64,000 nt of DNA from Rosa chinensis (GCF_002994745.2 NC_037092.1:11799001-11863000), one strand, 5' to 3'. Numbered from the stretch's first letter, positions 34,281-46,400 are shown. Translations and numbers: made by a program. The notes: generated from the sequence alone by a model not told the origin.

Positions 34281-34763
34281 TAATTTCACAGATCTAGCTT
34301 CTTTAAGTATCAATTCCAGCAATGAGTAGAAGTACTTAAGTAGTATGATTCAAGTACTGCTTGTCCTGCTTGATTATAAGCAAGTGCAATATATAACTGC
34401 TAGTAAGCGCTGGGCCTTTTTTTTAAAAAAAAAAAAAGGGGGTTTGGAACCCAACTTAGTTGGGAAGCTCAACCCCACGCGAGGTTCCATTTATTATATT
34501 AATAGTAATATTTTGCTGTGGGGGACATAAAGCCTAAACCCTGAGCTACAAGAGAACAGTGACAAAGATCGACTAGAGGGTTCAACTAGGGGAATTAGCG
34601 CCTAATGCTTTGCTCATCGATCTAGTCGTCTATACTAATTTTCTATTGTACGCACTGTTGCTGTCCACCTTGAGTCAAGTCGTCCCTATAATGTCCTGCA
34701 AGTTATGGATGCAATAGGAAATGGAGGATCGTTATCCCCCTTGGTAATGCTCTTAGTGCAACC
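34281..34763. other. Flank between WAK-like fragment and Copia-C
   Basis: Probable upstream flank of the WAK-like gene. Holds a T-tract running into an A-tract (34419-34437) followed by a G-run. No gene or recognised element. Confidence 0.5.
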
Positions 34764-35470
34764 TGTTGGATTTATATCAATGAATTGAAAATATGCATCT
34801 ACAATATATAAATAATTATAGCAATAATTTATACAATAGTATATGGATTACAATACACAATATGTATCTGAAATAAAGGAATTGTAATTGCAAGAGAACT
34901 GACTTGTGATTCGATAGAGGCTTGCAAATTGGCAATGTCCTTTAGACAGAATTTCACCCCTACTCAGTGCTTGTAGTCCGTTAGGCTTCTGTCCACCAGG
35001 ATACAACTATCGATAATCCAAGAGCCTAGCACCAGACCTTGGATTCTAGCGAACGTACTAAGTGATTTTTTCTCTGAATGAAGGAAAAGAACAAATCTAT
35101 ATTTTGGAGAGGAAGACCTATTGGGTTTATATAATGTTTGAGACACCTCTTCAGTTTAAATTGAAGAGGTAAGTTGCCTTTCAATAACCTCTTTAGTTCA
35201 AATTCAAAAGGTAAGTTGATAAGACTTGTGCTTTTGAATTCAACCGTCAAAAACTGAATTCTATTCCAGCAGTGTTTGGAAATCTCCTTGAGTTAAATCC
35301 AAGTGAGAAGAAATCTCCTTGAGGAAGATTCAAGTGAGGTGAAATCTCCTCTAGACAGATCTTGGAGAGGTAATAGATGGATCCGAGTGAGGAAGAAAAT
35401 CCTTGACGGATCCCTTTGAGACAGATCTAATCCTCCTAAATGAAAACTGATTTCTATTCAAACTCTAACA
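34764..35470 (-). repeat. Copia-C 3' LTR (left copy)
   Basis: Reads TGTTGGATTTATATC...AACTCTAACA on the plus strand, ends TG...CA. It is followed by GTCCCCCACATTTG, the complement of a polypurine tract, which marks this as the 3' LTR of an antisense element. It contains repeated AATCTCCTTGAG/AGTGAGGTGAAATCTCC units near 35280-35370. Confidence 0.88.
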
Positions 35471-36062
35471 GTCCCCCACATTTGAATAGAAAGATGAATA
35501 TTAGGAACTATGGTAGAATTGTACTAATGATGAAATATTTCGAGAGAAATTTGGAATTGATACGCATCATGAGAGGTGTCTTTTGGACTTGAACCTACCT
35601 TAGTGAATACTTATCGGACGTACTTGGTGACGCAGTGGATATAAAATCTTGAACTGTTCACCATTGTAGTAGATCAAGACAACAAGCATCACATGTATCA
35701 CTTCCTACACTTTTCAGTTCATACGTTTGTGTTCATTTTGGTCCTGAACAAATCTCGGATTCATGAGAGGTTTAGAGAACTTAGCCATGTAATTCTCATA
35801 AATGCGACCCCACATTTACTCTCGTATAGGTGACACCTAATTTATGAATATCCTGCTATATTCCTCTTGAAATGTAAGAGATTAGTGTCATTAAGAATAC
35901 TAAATTCAACCTTTCACTTCATCACAGGTCACACACTTTTCCCATCTTAGGAATGAGTTATGTTGTGTGTTCAAAGTTTTGAATCTTACTCAACTAGTTT
36001 GCCTATTGAACCTAAACCATGGGATCTCCAATCAACTAGGTTAGGTTTCCGCCAAGTTTGAT
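35471..36062 (-). other. Copia-C 3' untranslated region and polypurine tract
   Basis: Starts with the antisense polypurine tract (35471-35482). The rest, up to the RNase H stop, has no open frame. Confidence 0.55.
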
Positions 36063-37357
36063 TCATTGAATTGGCTTTAAACCCATTCCCCTCGATGTAT
36101 ACTTTACTTGCTCTCTAGGTATACCCTTTGTAAGAGGATCTACAATATTCTCTTTTGATTTAACATAGTCAATGGAAATAGTTCCATTTTTGAGCATTTC
36201 CTTGATTGTATTATGCCTATGTCTTATGTGCCTCGATTTCCCATTATATATATGGCTTTTTGCTCTAGCTATTGCTGACGTGCAGTCACAATGTATGAAA
36301 ATAGTTGTAAGAGGCTTAGGCCACAATGGAATGTCATCTAAGAAATTACGAAGCCATTCCGCTTCTTCTCCAGCTTTATCTAAGGCTATAAATTCAGATT
36401 CCATTGTTGATCGTGCTATACACGTTTGCTTTGATGATTTCCAAGATACTGCTGCTCCTCCAAGAGTGAAGACATATCCACTTGTTGATTTAGATTCATT
36501 GCAATCTGAAATCCAATTAGCACCAGTATAGCCTTCCAATACAGGAGGATATCTTGTGTAGTGCAACCCATAATCAATGGTATACTTTAAGTACCTTAGT
36601 ACTCTTATTAAAGCCTCCCAATGATCTTTTCCAGGATTGTTGGTGTATCTACTAAGCCTGCTTATGGAATAAGCTATATCCGGCCTAGTACTATTCATAA
36701 TGTACATTAAACATCCAATTACTTGGGAATACTCCAATTGTGATACACCTTCACCAACTTTTTTCTTGAACTTGCAGTTGGCATCAAAAGGAGTTACGGC
36801 AGGATTGCTATCAAAGTGACCAAATTTCTTGAGTACTTTTTCCACATAGTGGAATTGAGTTAAAACATATGCATTTGCACTCCTTTGAATGCGAATGCCA
36901 AGAATCACATCAGCTCTTCCCATATCTTTCATACCAAACTTAGAGTTCAACATTTTCTTTGTGGAGTTTATGACATCTAAGTTGGATCCCAAGATGAGCA
37001 TGTCATCTACATATAAACATATAATGACACAAGAATTTTTAAAATTCTTTATGTAAACACATTTGTCACATTCATTGATCTTAAAACCATGTGTAGTCAT
37101 TGTGTGATCAAACTTTTCATGTCATTGTTTGGGAGCTTGTTTAAGTCCGTACAAGGATTTAACAAGTCTACAAACCTTATTTTCTTGACCTTTTACTACA
37201 AACCCTTCCAGTTGTTCCATATATATTTCTTCATCTAATTCACCATTTAAAAATGCAGTCTTCGGGAACTTGACTAACAACAGTCTTGCTGTCCACCATC
37301 TTATAGTTCAAAAATTTTCCAATAATGAACTTCTTTGAACCTGCGTCATCAACTTTG
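36063..37357 (-). pseudogene. Copia-C reverse transcriptase and RNase H with fused gag remnant
   Basis: The open frame 36063-37100 (345 codons) contains [14 protein letters not shown] (RT catalytic YVDD), [17 protein letters not shown] and [16 protein letters not shown]. RNase H follows ([38 protein letters not shown]) and then the tail [13 protein letters not shown]. Upstream, at 37101-37262, come [14 protein letters not shown] and an [18 protein letters not shown] block, broken by a stop and a frameshift. At 37263-37357 the similarity switches directly to mid-gag. The element therefore cannot make protease or integrase. Confidence 0.85.
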
Positions 37358-37578
37358 TGTTTAAGGAAAATATGATTTGCAGAGAGATTGATGAGAGAAT
37401 TGTGTGTATTCTATTATTGATAATAGGAGCCCTTTATATAGGGATTTACAAAGTACATAATCATACAAGGAAATAGAATCCGAATATAATTAGGAAATCT
37501 AGAACATTCTCTCCTATTACAACTCTAGAACTAAACCCTAGTTTGAAGAGGCATACTCAATGTCGATATCCTTCAACA
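37358..37578 (-). repeat. Copia-D 3' LTR
   Basis: 221 bp, from TGTTTAAGG to CCTTCAACA on the plus strand. Matches 40437-40657 over its full length. Followed by the antisense polypurine tract CTCCCCCTTGTG. Confidence 0.9.
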
Positions 37579-38690
37579 CTCCCCCTTGTGCCGCTCAAAC
37601 TTGGTGATGACGCTTTGATCGTTGCCTTGTTAAAAAAATTGTCAGGTAACAAAAACCATGTGGGACAAAAATAACCCTGGTCGAAGGACAAAAAGAACAC
37701 AACACGTCCTTCACTCTTCAAGATCGATCATGTAGACATCATTCCCCCCTGATGTCGACATCTCCCCCTGATTGCTACAATCATGGGAGTTCGGATAATT
37801 TTCTCAATTCGAGACTCTTCACATGTTTCTCAAAAGTGGATTTAGGTAACGACTTAGTGAATAAGTCCGCTACATTATCCTCTGATCGGATTTGATTCAC
37901 TTCAATCTATAGAAGTGATTAATGTTGTTGCTGATTGTAAAAGAACTTTGGCGATATATGCTTGGTGTTGTTGCCCTTGATGAAACCTAATTACATTTGC
38001 TCAATTCATAAATGCATGTAGGTTCATCTGTGGTAGACTTCAAACCACAACCTCCTCGAATGTGTCTAATTACAGACCTTAGCCATATGCATTCATGCAC
38101 GGCTTCATGTAGAGCAATAATCTCTGCATGATTTGAGGAAGTAGCAACAAGGGTCTACTTTGTAGACCTCCAAGATATCGTTGTGCTTCCCATGGTAAAG
38201 ACATAATCGGTCTGGGAACGACATTTGTGAGGGTCAGAGAGATACCCTACATCAGCAAAATCTATCAAAACATCATCATGGTTTTGATTAAGGGAGGAGG
38301 ATGACGCGGGCCACCGTTGGTGGCTGCGGCTTTGCCGGTCACGGCGTCTTGGACGGCGCTACTTGGGCTAATGAGATCCATTCTCATTCTTTCGTCATTC
38401 TTTTCTCTCTGCAGGGATAGAACAAGCCCATATCTATCGTACATTTTAAGTAACGAAAGATTGTCTTTATACCAGTCCAATGGCGTTGCATTGGCGCAGG
38501 GCTACATCTAGCCAACAAGTTCATAACAAATGAGGTGTCCGGTCTTGTATTGTGTTAAGTACAATAATGCGCCTATTGCACTTAGCACACTTCTGCCAAT
38601 TAACACGTCTTCGTCATCATCCCTGGGACGAAACGTATCCCTCTTAGGGTCAAGACTACGGACGACCATGAGAGTGCCTAGTGCTTAAAC
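37579..38690 (-). pseudogene. Copia-D RT C-terminus and RNase H remnant
   Basis: Minus-strand similarity to the copia RT/RNase H region, heavily interrupted. Blocks seen are LDPKRDTFRPRDDDEDVL near 38600, an HWTGIKTIFRYLK-like block near 38470, and RNase H pieces. The C-terminal DNVADLFTKSLPKSTFEKH lies near 37830-37885. A GC-rich foreign-looking patch at 38295-38365 sits within it. Confidence 0.7.
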
Positions 38691-39297
38691 CAATGCTTTA
38701 AAGATCCCCATATATAGCATTACCTCACCGATTAATTGAGATGCACCTTGTGCATTTGGACATCCTCCATGGACGTTGGTGGCGACACCACCACTACCGA
38801 TGGTGCCTGTTTTGTCTCTCCCACGTTGGCCAATGTTGCCACGTGTCCGCGTATCTAGCGGCTTTCCTTCCTTTGTAGGGCCGTTGTATGGACCCACACG
38901 TCCATTTTGTTGTCCCCTAACTTTTAGGGTTCCGCTCCTTGTGCCCTCCTTTAGGTGCACAATTTATAATTCGCCTCATGAACGCTCTTAGTTCCAACGG
39001 ACCTTTGAATTATAGTTTTTCACGAGTATGTTATCAGCTTACTCAGTAACTGACATAAGTTGATGAAACCTTGTGATTTGTCTAGCATTGCACACAAGCC
39101 TATATTGCTTGGCAATCATTAGCGCTAAGACGGGGAAGGTTGAGAGGATTTTCTCAATTAATCTTTATTTTGTGTGCTCTTCACAGAATCCCACTAGTAG
39201 TGAGGTGATTCTTGACGTTATTCACCCATCGGTGATAACCAATGTTATTTGAATCTGGTTTAGTGAAGTCGAGTTTTTGCACGTTTGCATTCGACAT
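38691..39297 (-). pseudogene. Copia-D gag
   Basis: A minus-strand ATG at 39297 begins MSNANVQKLDFTKPDSNN and continues YHRWVNNVKNHLTTSGIL, a gag N-terminus like that of Copia-F. A basic, glycine-rich segment follows (RSGTLKVRGQQNGRVGPYNG near 38900) with no intact zinc knuckle, then a junction into RT. Stops interrupt it. Confidence 0.65.
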
Positions 39298-40436
39298 TCA
39301 AAAACAAAGCAGAATAGATTAGTTTCGGAGTAAAAACTTCCACGAAAACTAAAATAATAAGATTTCCGAGCTATGCTACCAAGAAATCAATTTCCAAGAA
39401 TATTTGGATTAGACCGAAACAATGATGTTTAATATGGTCAAAAATTGATGCTTGCGGATGCTCTTAGTCCGAAGATTATGAACACTCTTAGTTCATTGAT
39501 TACAAACGCTCTTAGTTCGAATATTATGAACACTCTTAGTTCATTGATTACGAACGCTCTTAGTTCGTTCAGCGTGAATCCCCACAATTCCGCTTATTAA
39601 AAAATCGAACCCATGAATGTATATGGCAAATCTTGCAGCAAATAAAGAAATTTAAAAGACAAGAAAGCAGGAACTTTAATCACAAAAACTTACTTGTTGA
39701 AATTTGGAGCAGATTCACTTCTGAACAGCTCCCACTTCGAATGGTGTACATGTCTCAAAACGACTCCAATACGGCTGAAATTTGGAGGTCAGATAGAAGA
39801 GACATAGACGAACAACTTTTATGAAGGAAGGATTTTGATCTGAGGACCCGATCAAGATGTTTCAGGGCATGAAAACAGGCTGATCTGCACAGGAACGAGC
39901 GTGCTGCTGTGCTGCAGGGGCAGCAGGCGTGCGACGATGCTGCAGGGGCAGTAGGTAGCACACGGGTGCTCAAGGTCTGTAGGGGCAGCGTACGGTATGG
40001 CTAGCTAGGGCTAGGAGCTTGCGGCAGTTGGTATTGGCCGAAAACAGGAAAAACTGGGCAAAAAGTCGTTTCTGCCGGTTTTTCTGCAAGAGGACCAGTT
40101 GCTTTGATGGCCTGTTCAGGGGCTTCTGGACCGGTTCTTGGTGTTCTGCTTCCTGTTCCTATTTCCTAGGACAGAGACGGTGCTGCTAACAAAATCTGGT
40201 GGCAATTGGGTGTCCGGAAGGTGGTGAACCGGTGGAGAGATCGCAGCGGATGGTTTGTGGCTTTTGGCGGCCGGTTCGGTAAGTTTCCGGCCGGTTTTGG
40301 TTGTGTTGCCGCCAGTTCCGGACTCCTTGGGTCGGGGGCTACTAGTTGGGAGGTGGAGGCAACTAGGGTTTGAGGGTTTCGACTTGTTTTAGGGTTTTGG
40401 TTATTTGTTACAGGGTTAGGGCTCGTGCTGATAACA
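39298..40436 (-). other. Copia-D leader with repeat array
   Basis: Non-coding leader of about 1.1 kb. Homologous along much of its length to the Copia-F leader (51685-52443), although the LTRs of the two elements differ. It contains a plus-strand array of (A)CGCTCTTAGTTC/ACACTCTTAGTTC units (39457-39568), and GC-rich GCTGCAGGGGCAG repeats at 39900-39985. Confidence 0.7.
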
Positions 40437-40657
40437 TATTTAAGGAAAATATGATTTGCAGAGAGATTGATGAGAGAATTGTGTGTATTCTACTATTGAT
40501 AATAGGAGCCCTTTATATAAGGATTGACAAAGTACATAATCATACAAGAAAATAGAATCCGAATATAATTAGGAAATCTAGAACCTTCTCTCCTATTACA
40601 ACTCTAGAACTAAACTCTAGTTTGAAGAGGCACACTCAATGTCGATATCCTTCAACA
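40437..40657 (-). repeat. Copia-D 5' LTR
   Basis: 221 bp, ends CCTTCAACA; its inner end is TATTTAAGG instead of TGTTTAAGG. Contains TTTATATAAGG (TATA on the minus strand). It is bordered by the PBS-like sequence GTTATCAGCACGAGCCC on the minus strand. Confidence 0.9.
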
Positions 40658-40662
40658 CTTTG

Positions 40663-40985
40663 TATTTTTTCTCCAAAGAATTCCAGAGTTCCTTTGCAGT
40701 GGTGTATGACCTATATACATCATACAGATTATCATCTAGACCATTAAGAATATAGTTCCTGCAGAGAAACTCATCACAATGTTTCCAGGCATCAATTGCA
40801 TTCAATTGTTCTGCAGTCACGTCATCTCCTTCTGCCTTTGGAACTTCTTCCTTCACGACATGAGCAAGGTTCAATGTTGTTAGATAAAACAACATTTTTT
40901 GTTGCCCCCGTTTAAAGTCCACGCCCTTTAATTTTTCTGGTTTTTCAACATGAGTTTTGACGCCATTCACTAATACTTGATCCAT
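40663..40985 (-). pseudogene. Copia-C gag N-terminal part
   Basis: A minus-strand ATG at 40985 opens a frame of about 108 codons. It contains KLKGVDFKRGQQKMLFYLT, AIDAWKHCDEFLCRNYIL and TAKELWNSLEKKYK, the usual copia gag (UBN2-type) pattern. It is cut at 40657 by Copia-D and continues at 37357. Only 18 bp separate the ATG from the LTR end, so the normal primer-binding site and leader are missing. Confidence 0.8.
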
Positions 40986-41003
40986 GAATTTCTGTCTAAA
41001 GAT

Positions 41004-41719
41004 TGTTGGATTTATATCAATGAATTGAAAATATGCGTCTACAATATATAAATAATTACATCAATAATTTATACAATAGTATATGGATTACAATACACAA
41101 CATGTATCTGAAATAAAGGAATTGTAATTGCAAGAGAACTGACTTGTGATTCGATAGAGGCTTGCAGATTGGCAATGTCCTTTAGACATAATTGCACCCC
41201 TACTCAGTGCTTGTAGTTCGTTAGGCTTCTGTCCACCAGGATACAACTATCGATAATCCAAGAGCCTAGCACCAGACCTTGGATTCTAGAGAACGTACTA
41301 AGTGATTTTCTCTCTGAAGGAAGGAAAAGAACAAATCTATATTTTGGAGAGGAAGACCTATTGGGTTTATGTAATGTTTGAGACACCTCTTCAGTTTAAA
41401 TTGAAGAGGTAAGTTGCCTTTCAATAACCTCTTTAGTTCAAATTCAAAAGGTAAGTTGATAAGACTTGTGCTTTTGAATTCAACCGTCAAAAACTGAATT
41501 CTATTCCAGCAGTGTTTGGAAATCTCCTTGAGTTAAATCCAAATGAGAAGAAATCTCCTTGAGGAAGATTCAAGTGAGGTGAAATCTCCTCTAGACAAAT
41601 CTTGGAGAGGTAATATCCCCTTGAGATGGATCTGAGTGAGGAAGAAAATCCTTGACGGATCCCTTTGAGACAGATCTAATCCTCCTCAATGGAAACTGAT
41701 TTCTATTCAAACTCTAACA
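41004..41719 (-). repeat. Copia-C 5' LTR (right copy)
   Basis: 716 bp, colinear with 34764-35470. The main difference is a short insertion (near 41616) with a CCCCTTGAGATGGATC-like unit. Ends TG...CA. Confidence 0.88.
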
Positions 41720-41934
41720 GCAGAATCGCTTAACCAAGTTTAGCGATCCATGTGAATGCCATGTAAAATTGCCATTGAGTCGACCAAGTCCTTTTGCGTG
41801 CTTGCGGTTAACTTCCGTAGCCTTAAACAATAATTTACCATGCAATCAAGTACTGAAATCTTTGACTTGTAGATTTGTAATTGTAATTTACCGCACAAAA
41901 ATAGAAAAATAATTAAAAACAAAAAATGAACTTA
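41720..41934. other. Short flank between Copia-C and CACTA-3
   Basis: AT-rich, no gene recognised. Possibly old host sequence. Confidence 0.5.
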
Positions 41935-42387
41935 CACTATGCCAATAATACAATCAGACAACACACTTCCAACAACTGCAGAATTTTTAACTGTCATCTC
42001 TCAGTAACAAACGACATCAAGAATTATTCTATTGTGTGAGACTGCTTCAGGCAACACCATTTGTAGTGTAAATGTGATGTTGTCCCAATTTTCAAATCAG
42101 ACAACATAATTTTTTTTGGTTGTTGTCTCTTTTTCTTATTCAGACAACTGTTATTACTTTGCTGTTGTCTCATTTTTAGATTCAGACAACAGTTATTTAG
42201 TGTTTGTTGTACAAATAATATTAAGACAATGATTGAGTTTTGATGTTGTTTGACTCATTTTAGTTCACACAACAATCGTTTATTTCTGCTTTGTTCTGTT
42301 GTGCAAATTTCCTTTAAACAAATGAATTCATACAACAATTATTTGTTGCTTCTATAATCTGTTGTGCAACTCTCCTTCAACTCAGGC

Positions 42388-42600
42388 TGCGTTTGGGGGG
42401 GGGGGGGGGGGGGGGGGTTTGCTCCCCCGCTTATAAGCACCTCAACATCTCGCTGGTTTACGCTTCTCCTCAGCTTTTTCCAGAAGCCAGCACTTCTTTG
42501 ATGGAAAAGCCAAAGCCGTCTCACCCCAGCTTTTAGAAGCAGTAGATGGCTTTTGTCACTGTAGCGGTGATTACTGTAGTTTAATGAACTTCTGAAAATA
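42388..42600. mobile_element. hAT-like MITE fragment with poly-G tract
   Basis: GGCTGCGTTTGG at 42385-42396 is a common terminus of plant hAT-related MITEs. It is followed by AGAAGC/GCTTTT-rich inverted motifs (AGCTTTTTCCAGAAGCC, CCCAGCTTTTAGAAGC) and CACTGTAGCGGTGATTACTGTAG. A run of 23 G residues lies at 42395-42417. The far terminus and target duplication were not found, so this is a fragment. Confidence 0.4.
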
Positions 42601-43400
42601 CCAATTTCTGTCCTCTCTTTGTTTCAGCAATTACAACATGCCATGAAACCTTCTCTTACGTGTTCAATTCGAACCTCACACAGCGCCGCAAACACAAACG
42701 CATAATCTCTCTCCCTGATTGCCTTCACCTCGCCTCTCATCTGTGTTCGAAATTGAAGCCTCAATCCTTGATTGCTGGCTGCTTGGCAATTTGATTCACG
42801 GTTAGTTTTATATCTATTTTAGTTTCAATTTCTTTGAAAAAGAGGTATTCTAGGTTGATTTGGGTTTCAATTTCAGTTTCAATTCCAATTTTGCATCTAT
42901 TATAGGTTGATTTCAGTTTCTATTTCAGTTTCAATTCATGTAATTGGGTACTGAATCAATGGGGGTTTAGGTTGATTTGGGACTGTGATTTTGGTTCATT
43001 CACAATTATCATGGGAAAAGGGATATGGCTCACTCTGCTTTCTCTACGTTTTTGTTAGGTTACTACGTTTTTGGAACCTTGGAGTGTTTATTTTGAGAAA
43101 TGTTGCCTTATGGTTTTGGGTACTGATCTCCACATGATGGTTATGCAACAGTTATAGATTGGAATTATGTTTCTCTCTGTGCTACAAGATTAGATTCTGA
43201 ATTATAGATTGGAATTTACTCTCTGTTCTCACTCTCTGCAGCAATATTTATCTGTAATGTATGCTTATTTGAGTTAAAGACTGTTATTTGGGTTTAGGAC
43301 CAGATTATTAAATTGCTGCGAGATTGAATGAGAATTTTTCGTTCATTCTTTTCCCAGGAAGCATCTTTAAGAACTCCAAACTTTTGAGTTCTTATCAAGT
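42601..43400 (+). other. Gene-like 5' region before the ACLA exons, not identified
   Basis: Pyrimidine-rich leader-like sequence (42600-42800) with a strong 5' splice site CACGGTTAG near 42800, then an AT-rich intron-like stretch with tandem GTTTCAATTTCAGTTTC-like repeats (42820-42960). No open frame of note. It may be the 5' UTR and first intron of a captured gene. Confidence 0.3.
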
Positions 43401-43407
43401 TCCACTA

Positions 43408-46400
43408 GTGAGCATTCCGAGGAATTGACATTGAGGAGAACTGGGATAAGGTATGTTATGGATGTCATTTTGTTACTGCATATATTTGAAATCCTAAAAT
43501 GCATCTTCTATAAAAAAACTTATATACTTTGCACAAGTTAAGACCATATTTGTCCCAACGGGAGCTTCCCTTTCACCAGATGTATCTGCTCCACTTGTTG
43601 CAACCCTTCCCTTGGAGGTAATACCTTTGTGTTCAATGATATGGTATATTACTTTTTGTTCATGTCTTTGCAGGAAGTCATTGTTGTTTTACACTATAGG
43701 TTTCCATCTTTTGACACGTCAGTGCCCAGTTTACTTCTGACCAGAAAAAAAAATTAAGTTATTTGATTATGCTTAATTTATTAGTGGCTGGGTGCAATAA
43801 TATGTTATTCTGTTGATTTCATGTTCATTTGGGATGATATTGGTATCATTAACAAATTGTATTCTTAAATCCAGATTAAGAGCAAAATTGAGGAGTTTAT
43901 CAAGTCTGTATTTGCTCTATTTCAAGGGGTGTTAGAAAGTCTTTGACAATTCCATTTCATGGTATATTTGTAAGAAGAACCTTATTAACAATTAGTATGT
44001 TCCAGATCTCAACTTCACATCTCTATTTTCCGTTCAGTTATGCACAATACAAGTGTATAAAGATATGAGACAGCATGAGGCTCATCTCGCAGCTGAAGGA
44101 GATTATGGAAATGACAATGACGTCAATCTCATCATTACAGACTTCAAATATGGCGAGGAAAACAACCATGTTGATGCCGCAGATTTTGATTAAATAGTCC
44201 ATTTATTTTCCAAGAATTATGTAATGGCAATTATGCCTTAATCAATAAATGACAATTTTGTATTAACTCTTTCTCAGGTGGCGCATCCAATGAAGTATGA
44301 TGTCTAGGAAAGTGATTGAGATTAGTGGTACTTAAGAGAGTCTTGCTCCACCGACATCTCTCTCTACTTCCCTGGTCATATTTGATTGGAGTTACCAAAC
44401 GGATTGAGTAACTACGATTTGTCTAATTTTGATTTTTATTTTGGATTAGACTTTGGTTAAGAAACTTTGATGTAATCATTAGCTATTAATAAAGTGTCGA
44501 TTCTTTTACTTAATGTCTTGGACATACCTTAATTCGAACTTTATTTGAAAGATATAAAAGCCAATGGTTTTCATGTGGAAACACATTGTGAGAATGGACA
44601 AGAGTTCCTTTGCATCACCTCTAATGACTACGGACATAAACGAGTATTAGAGAAACTTATGTGTCGCTCTAGTGGGTTGTATGCAACCACTATTCGAGTC
44701 ATTGAATCTAACCATATCATGAGAGATGACTTATAGGATTCTGACACATATAGGCTTTGGCACGACCGTTTGGGACACCCAGGTCATGATATGATGATCT
44801 GTGATACTAAAGACTTCACACGGACATCTCTTCTTCAGAATGAAGAGAAGTGAGAATCAAAAGTTGATTCAAAGAGAGCATTGCACCGCCCTCGCGCCTT
44901 GGGGCGCCGCCGCCATGCACCACCGGCAGGCCAACGCCGGCACCGTGATCCCCCTGCGGCAAAATCATGGCTTTGACGCCATGTATGGAGACTTGGCTCC
45001 TCTCTCTACTTCTCAAAGTAAATTGTGACATTGTGGCTCAACCAAAACCTTCATTGGTTGATTATAAGGCCAATCTTTCGTTCTGTAAAGCCTGTTTTTT
45101 TAGGATCAAGACCATCCTATGCAATGGACACTAAAGAAATAATTCTATTCTTACATAGAATCCAAGGGGATTTTGTGGATCGATTCAACCAACTTGTGGA
45201 ATGCTTAGATGTTTTATGGTGTTGGTTAATGTGCGGACACGCTGGTCAAGTGTCGCGCTATCATCCACTCGTAATGCTGCTTATGATGAACTCCTAGCCC
45301 AGAACATATGGCTACGGGCTCACTACGCAGATCATCCGATTAAGTCAATTTGACTTAATAATGCTAGAGAGTTTATATCGAAAATTTTCGATGACTATTG
45401 CATATCATTGGGTATTGATATCAAGTATTATATTCCCATGTACACACCCAATTGGTCTAGAGGAAAAGCCACCATTAAAAGACTACGATGGTAGCTCGGA
45501 TTTTGGTAATGCGCATCAATATTTTCGCTTGGGTTATGCAATATCGCATGCAGCTATGCTAATTCGTCTACGACTCATAGCCACTCAACTTTTATTTGCG
45601 TTACAGTTAGTGACTGGGTGCGAGTCTAATATCTCGTACTTATGCATATTTGAGTGTGCGATTTATGTGCCAATTGTGCCGCCACAGCGCATCAAAATGG
45701 GTCATTGCAACAAATGCATATATATATATATATATATATGTTGGATATAAATCTCCAACTATCCGTTCGCTATGTAAAACCCTTGACAGGCGATCTCTTT
45801 TTCGCTAGATTTGCGAATTGTCACTTTGATGAGATAGTCTTCCCGTCGTTAGGGGGAGATTAGAACGTCAATGTTCAACAGGAACGACAGGAATTGTCAT
45901 GGTCTGTCCCCACTATGTCTCATCTTGATCCCCTAAAAGTGACGAGATCACATATACCTGCTGCAAGGATTGATGTCCCCACAAGAGGACATGGTGCCAC
46001 CCAGAGGAGATGGGTACGGCACCACTACCATGAATGGTGGTATGGTGACGCCACAAATGTGGCATAATGGCGTCATAGGCCATGGGTTCTGCTAGAGAGC
46101 GTAGGAGACCCATAGGTTCGATGGATTCTCACCTTAGGAAGAGAGCGAGTTTGGCACAACTTGATCCATTGATCATTGATACTCAAAATCCATCTCATGA
46201 GAATATTCTGAATTGTGGTTATGTCCAAGAGACATCGTTGGGGGACGCCTCAATGTTAGAACCAATTCCTGAGAATATAGAGATATCTATGAATTACACT
46301 AGTGTACATGAAGACGTGGAATTATTGAGACCAATGACATCGAACCTTACTCCGTTGAAGAATGGCAACGTAGAGAAAATTAGCCTAAATGGAAAGATGC

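Larger units (their letters stand above)
37358..40657 (-). mobile_element. Copia-D, internally deleted antisense copia nested in Copia-C gag, TSD CTTTG
   Basis: Flanked by CTTTG at 37353-37357 and 40658-40662. LTRs of 221 bp each lie at 37358-37578 and 40437-40657 (about 8 differences by eye). On the minus strand: 5' LTR, PBS-like TGTTATCAGCACGAG, leader, gag from ATG 39297, then a direct junction near 38690 into RNase H-side RT, ending with VADLFTKSLPKSTFEKH near 37860. The polypurine tract is AAGGGGGAG beside 37579. Protease, integrase and most of RT are absent. Non-autonomous; movement would need proteins supplied by a relative. Confidence 0.88.
34764..41719 (-). mobile_element. Copia-C, internally deleted antisense copia with two LTRs
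   Basis: Bounded by two LTRs of 707 and 716 bp. On the minus strand the order is 5' LTR (41004-41719), gag start at 40985, then RT and RNase H (36063-37357), polypurine tract and 3' LTR. Gag C-terminus, zinc knuckle, protease, integrase and the RT N-terminus are missing: gag joins RT near 37262. A second copia (37358-40657) sits inside gag. By eye the LTR pair differs at roughly 15 positions. No matching 5-bp duplication is seen (CAACC on the left, GCAGA on the right). Confidence 0.82.

Noticed and set aside
44881..44960. GC-rich patch in Copia-E as a captured gene
   Set aside because: Short, without splice sites or a recognised product; sits in a decayed integrase region. A similar GC-rich patch occurs in Copia-D at 38295-38365.
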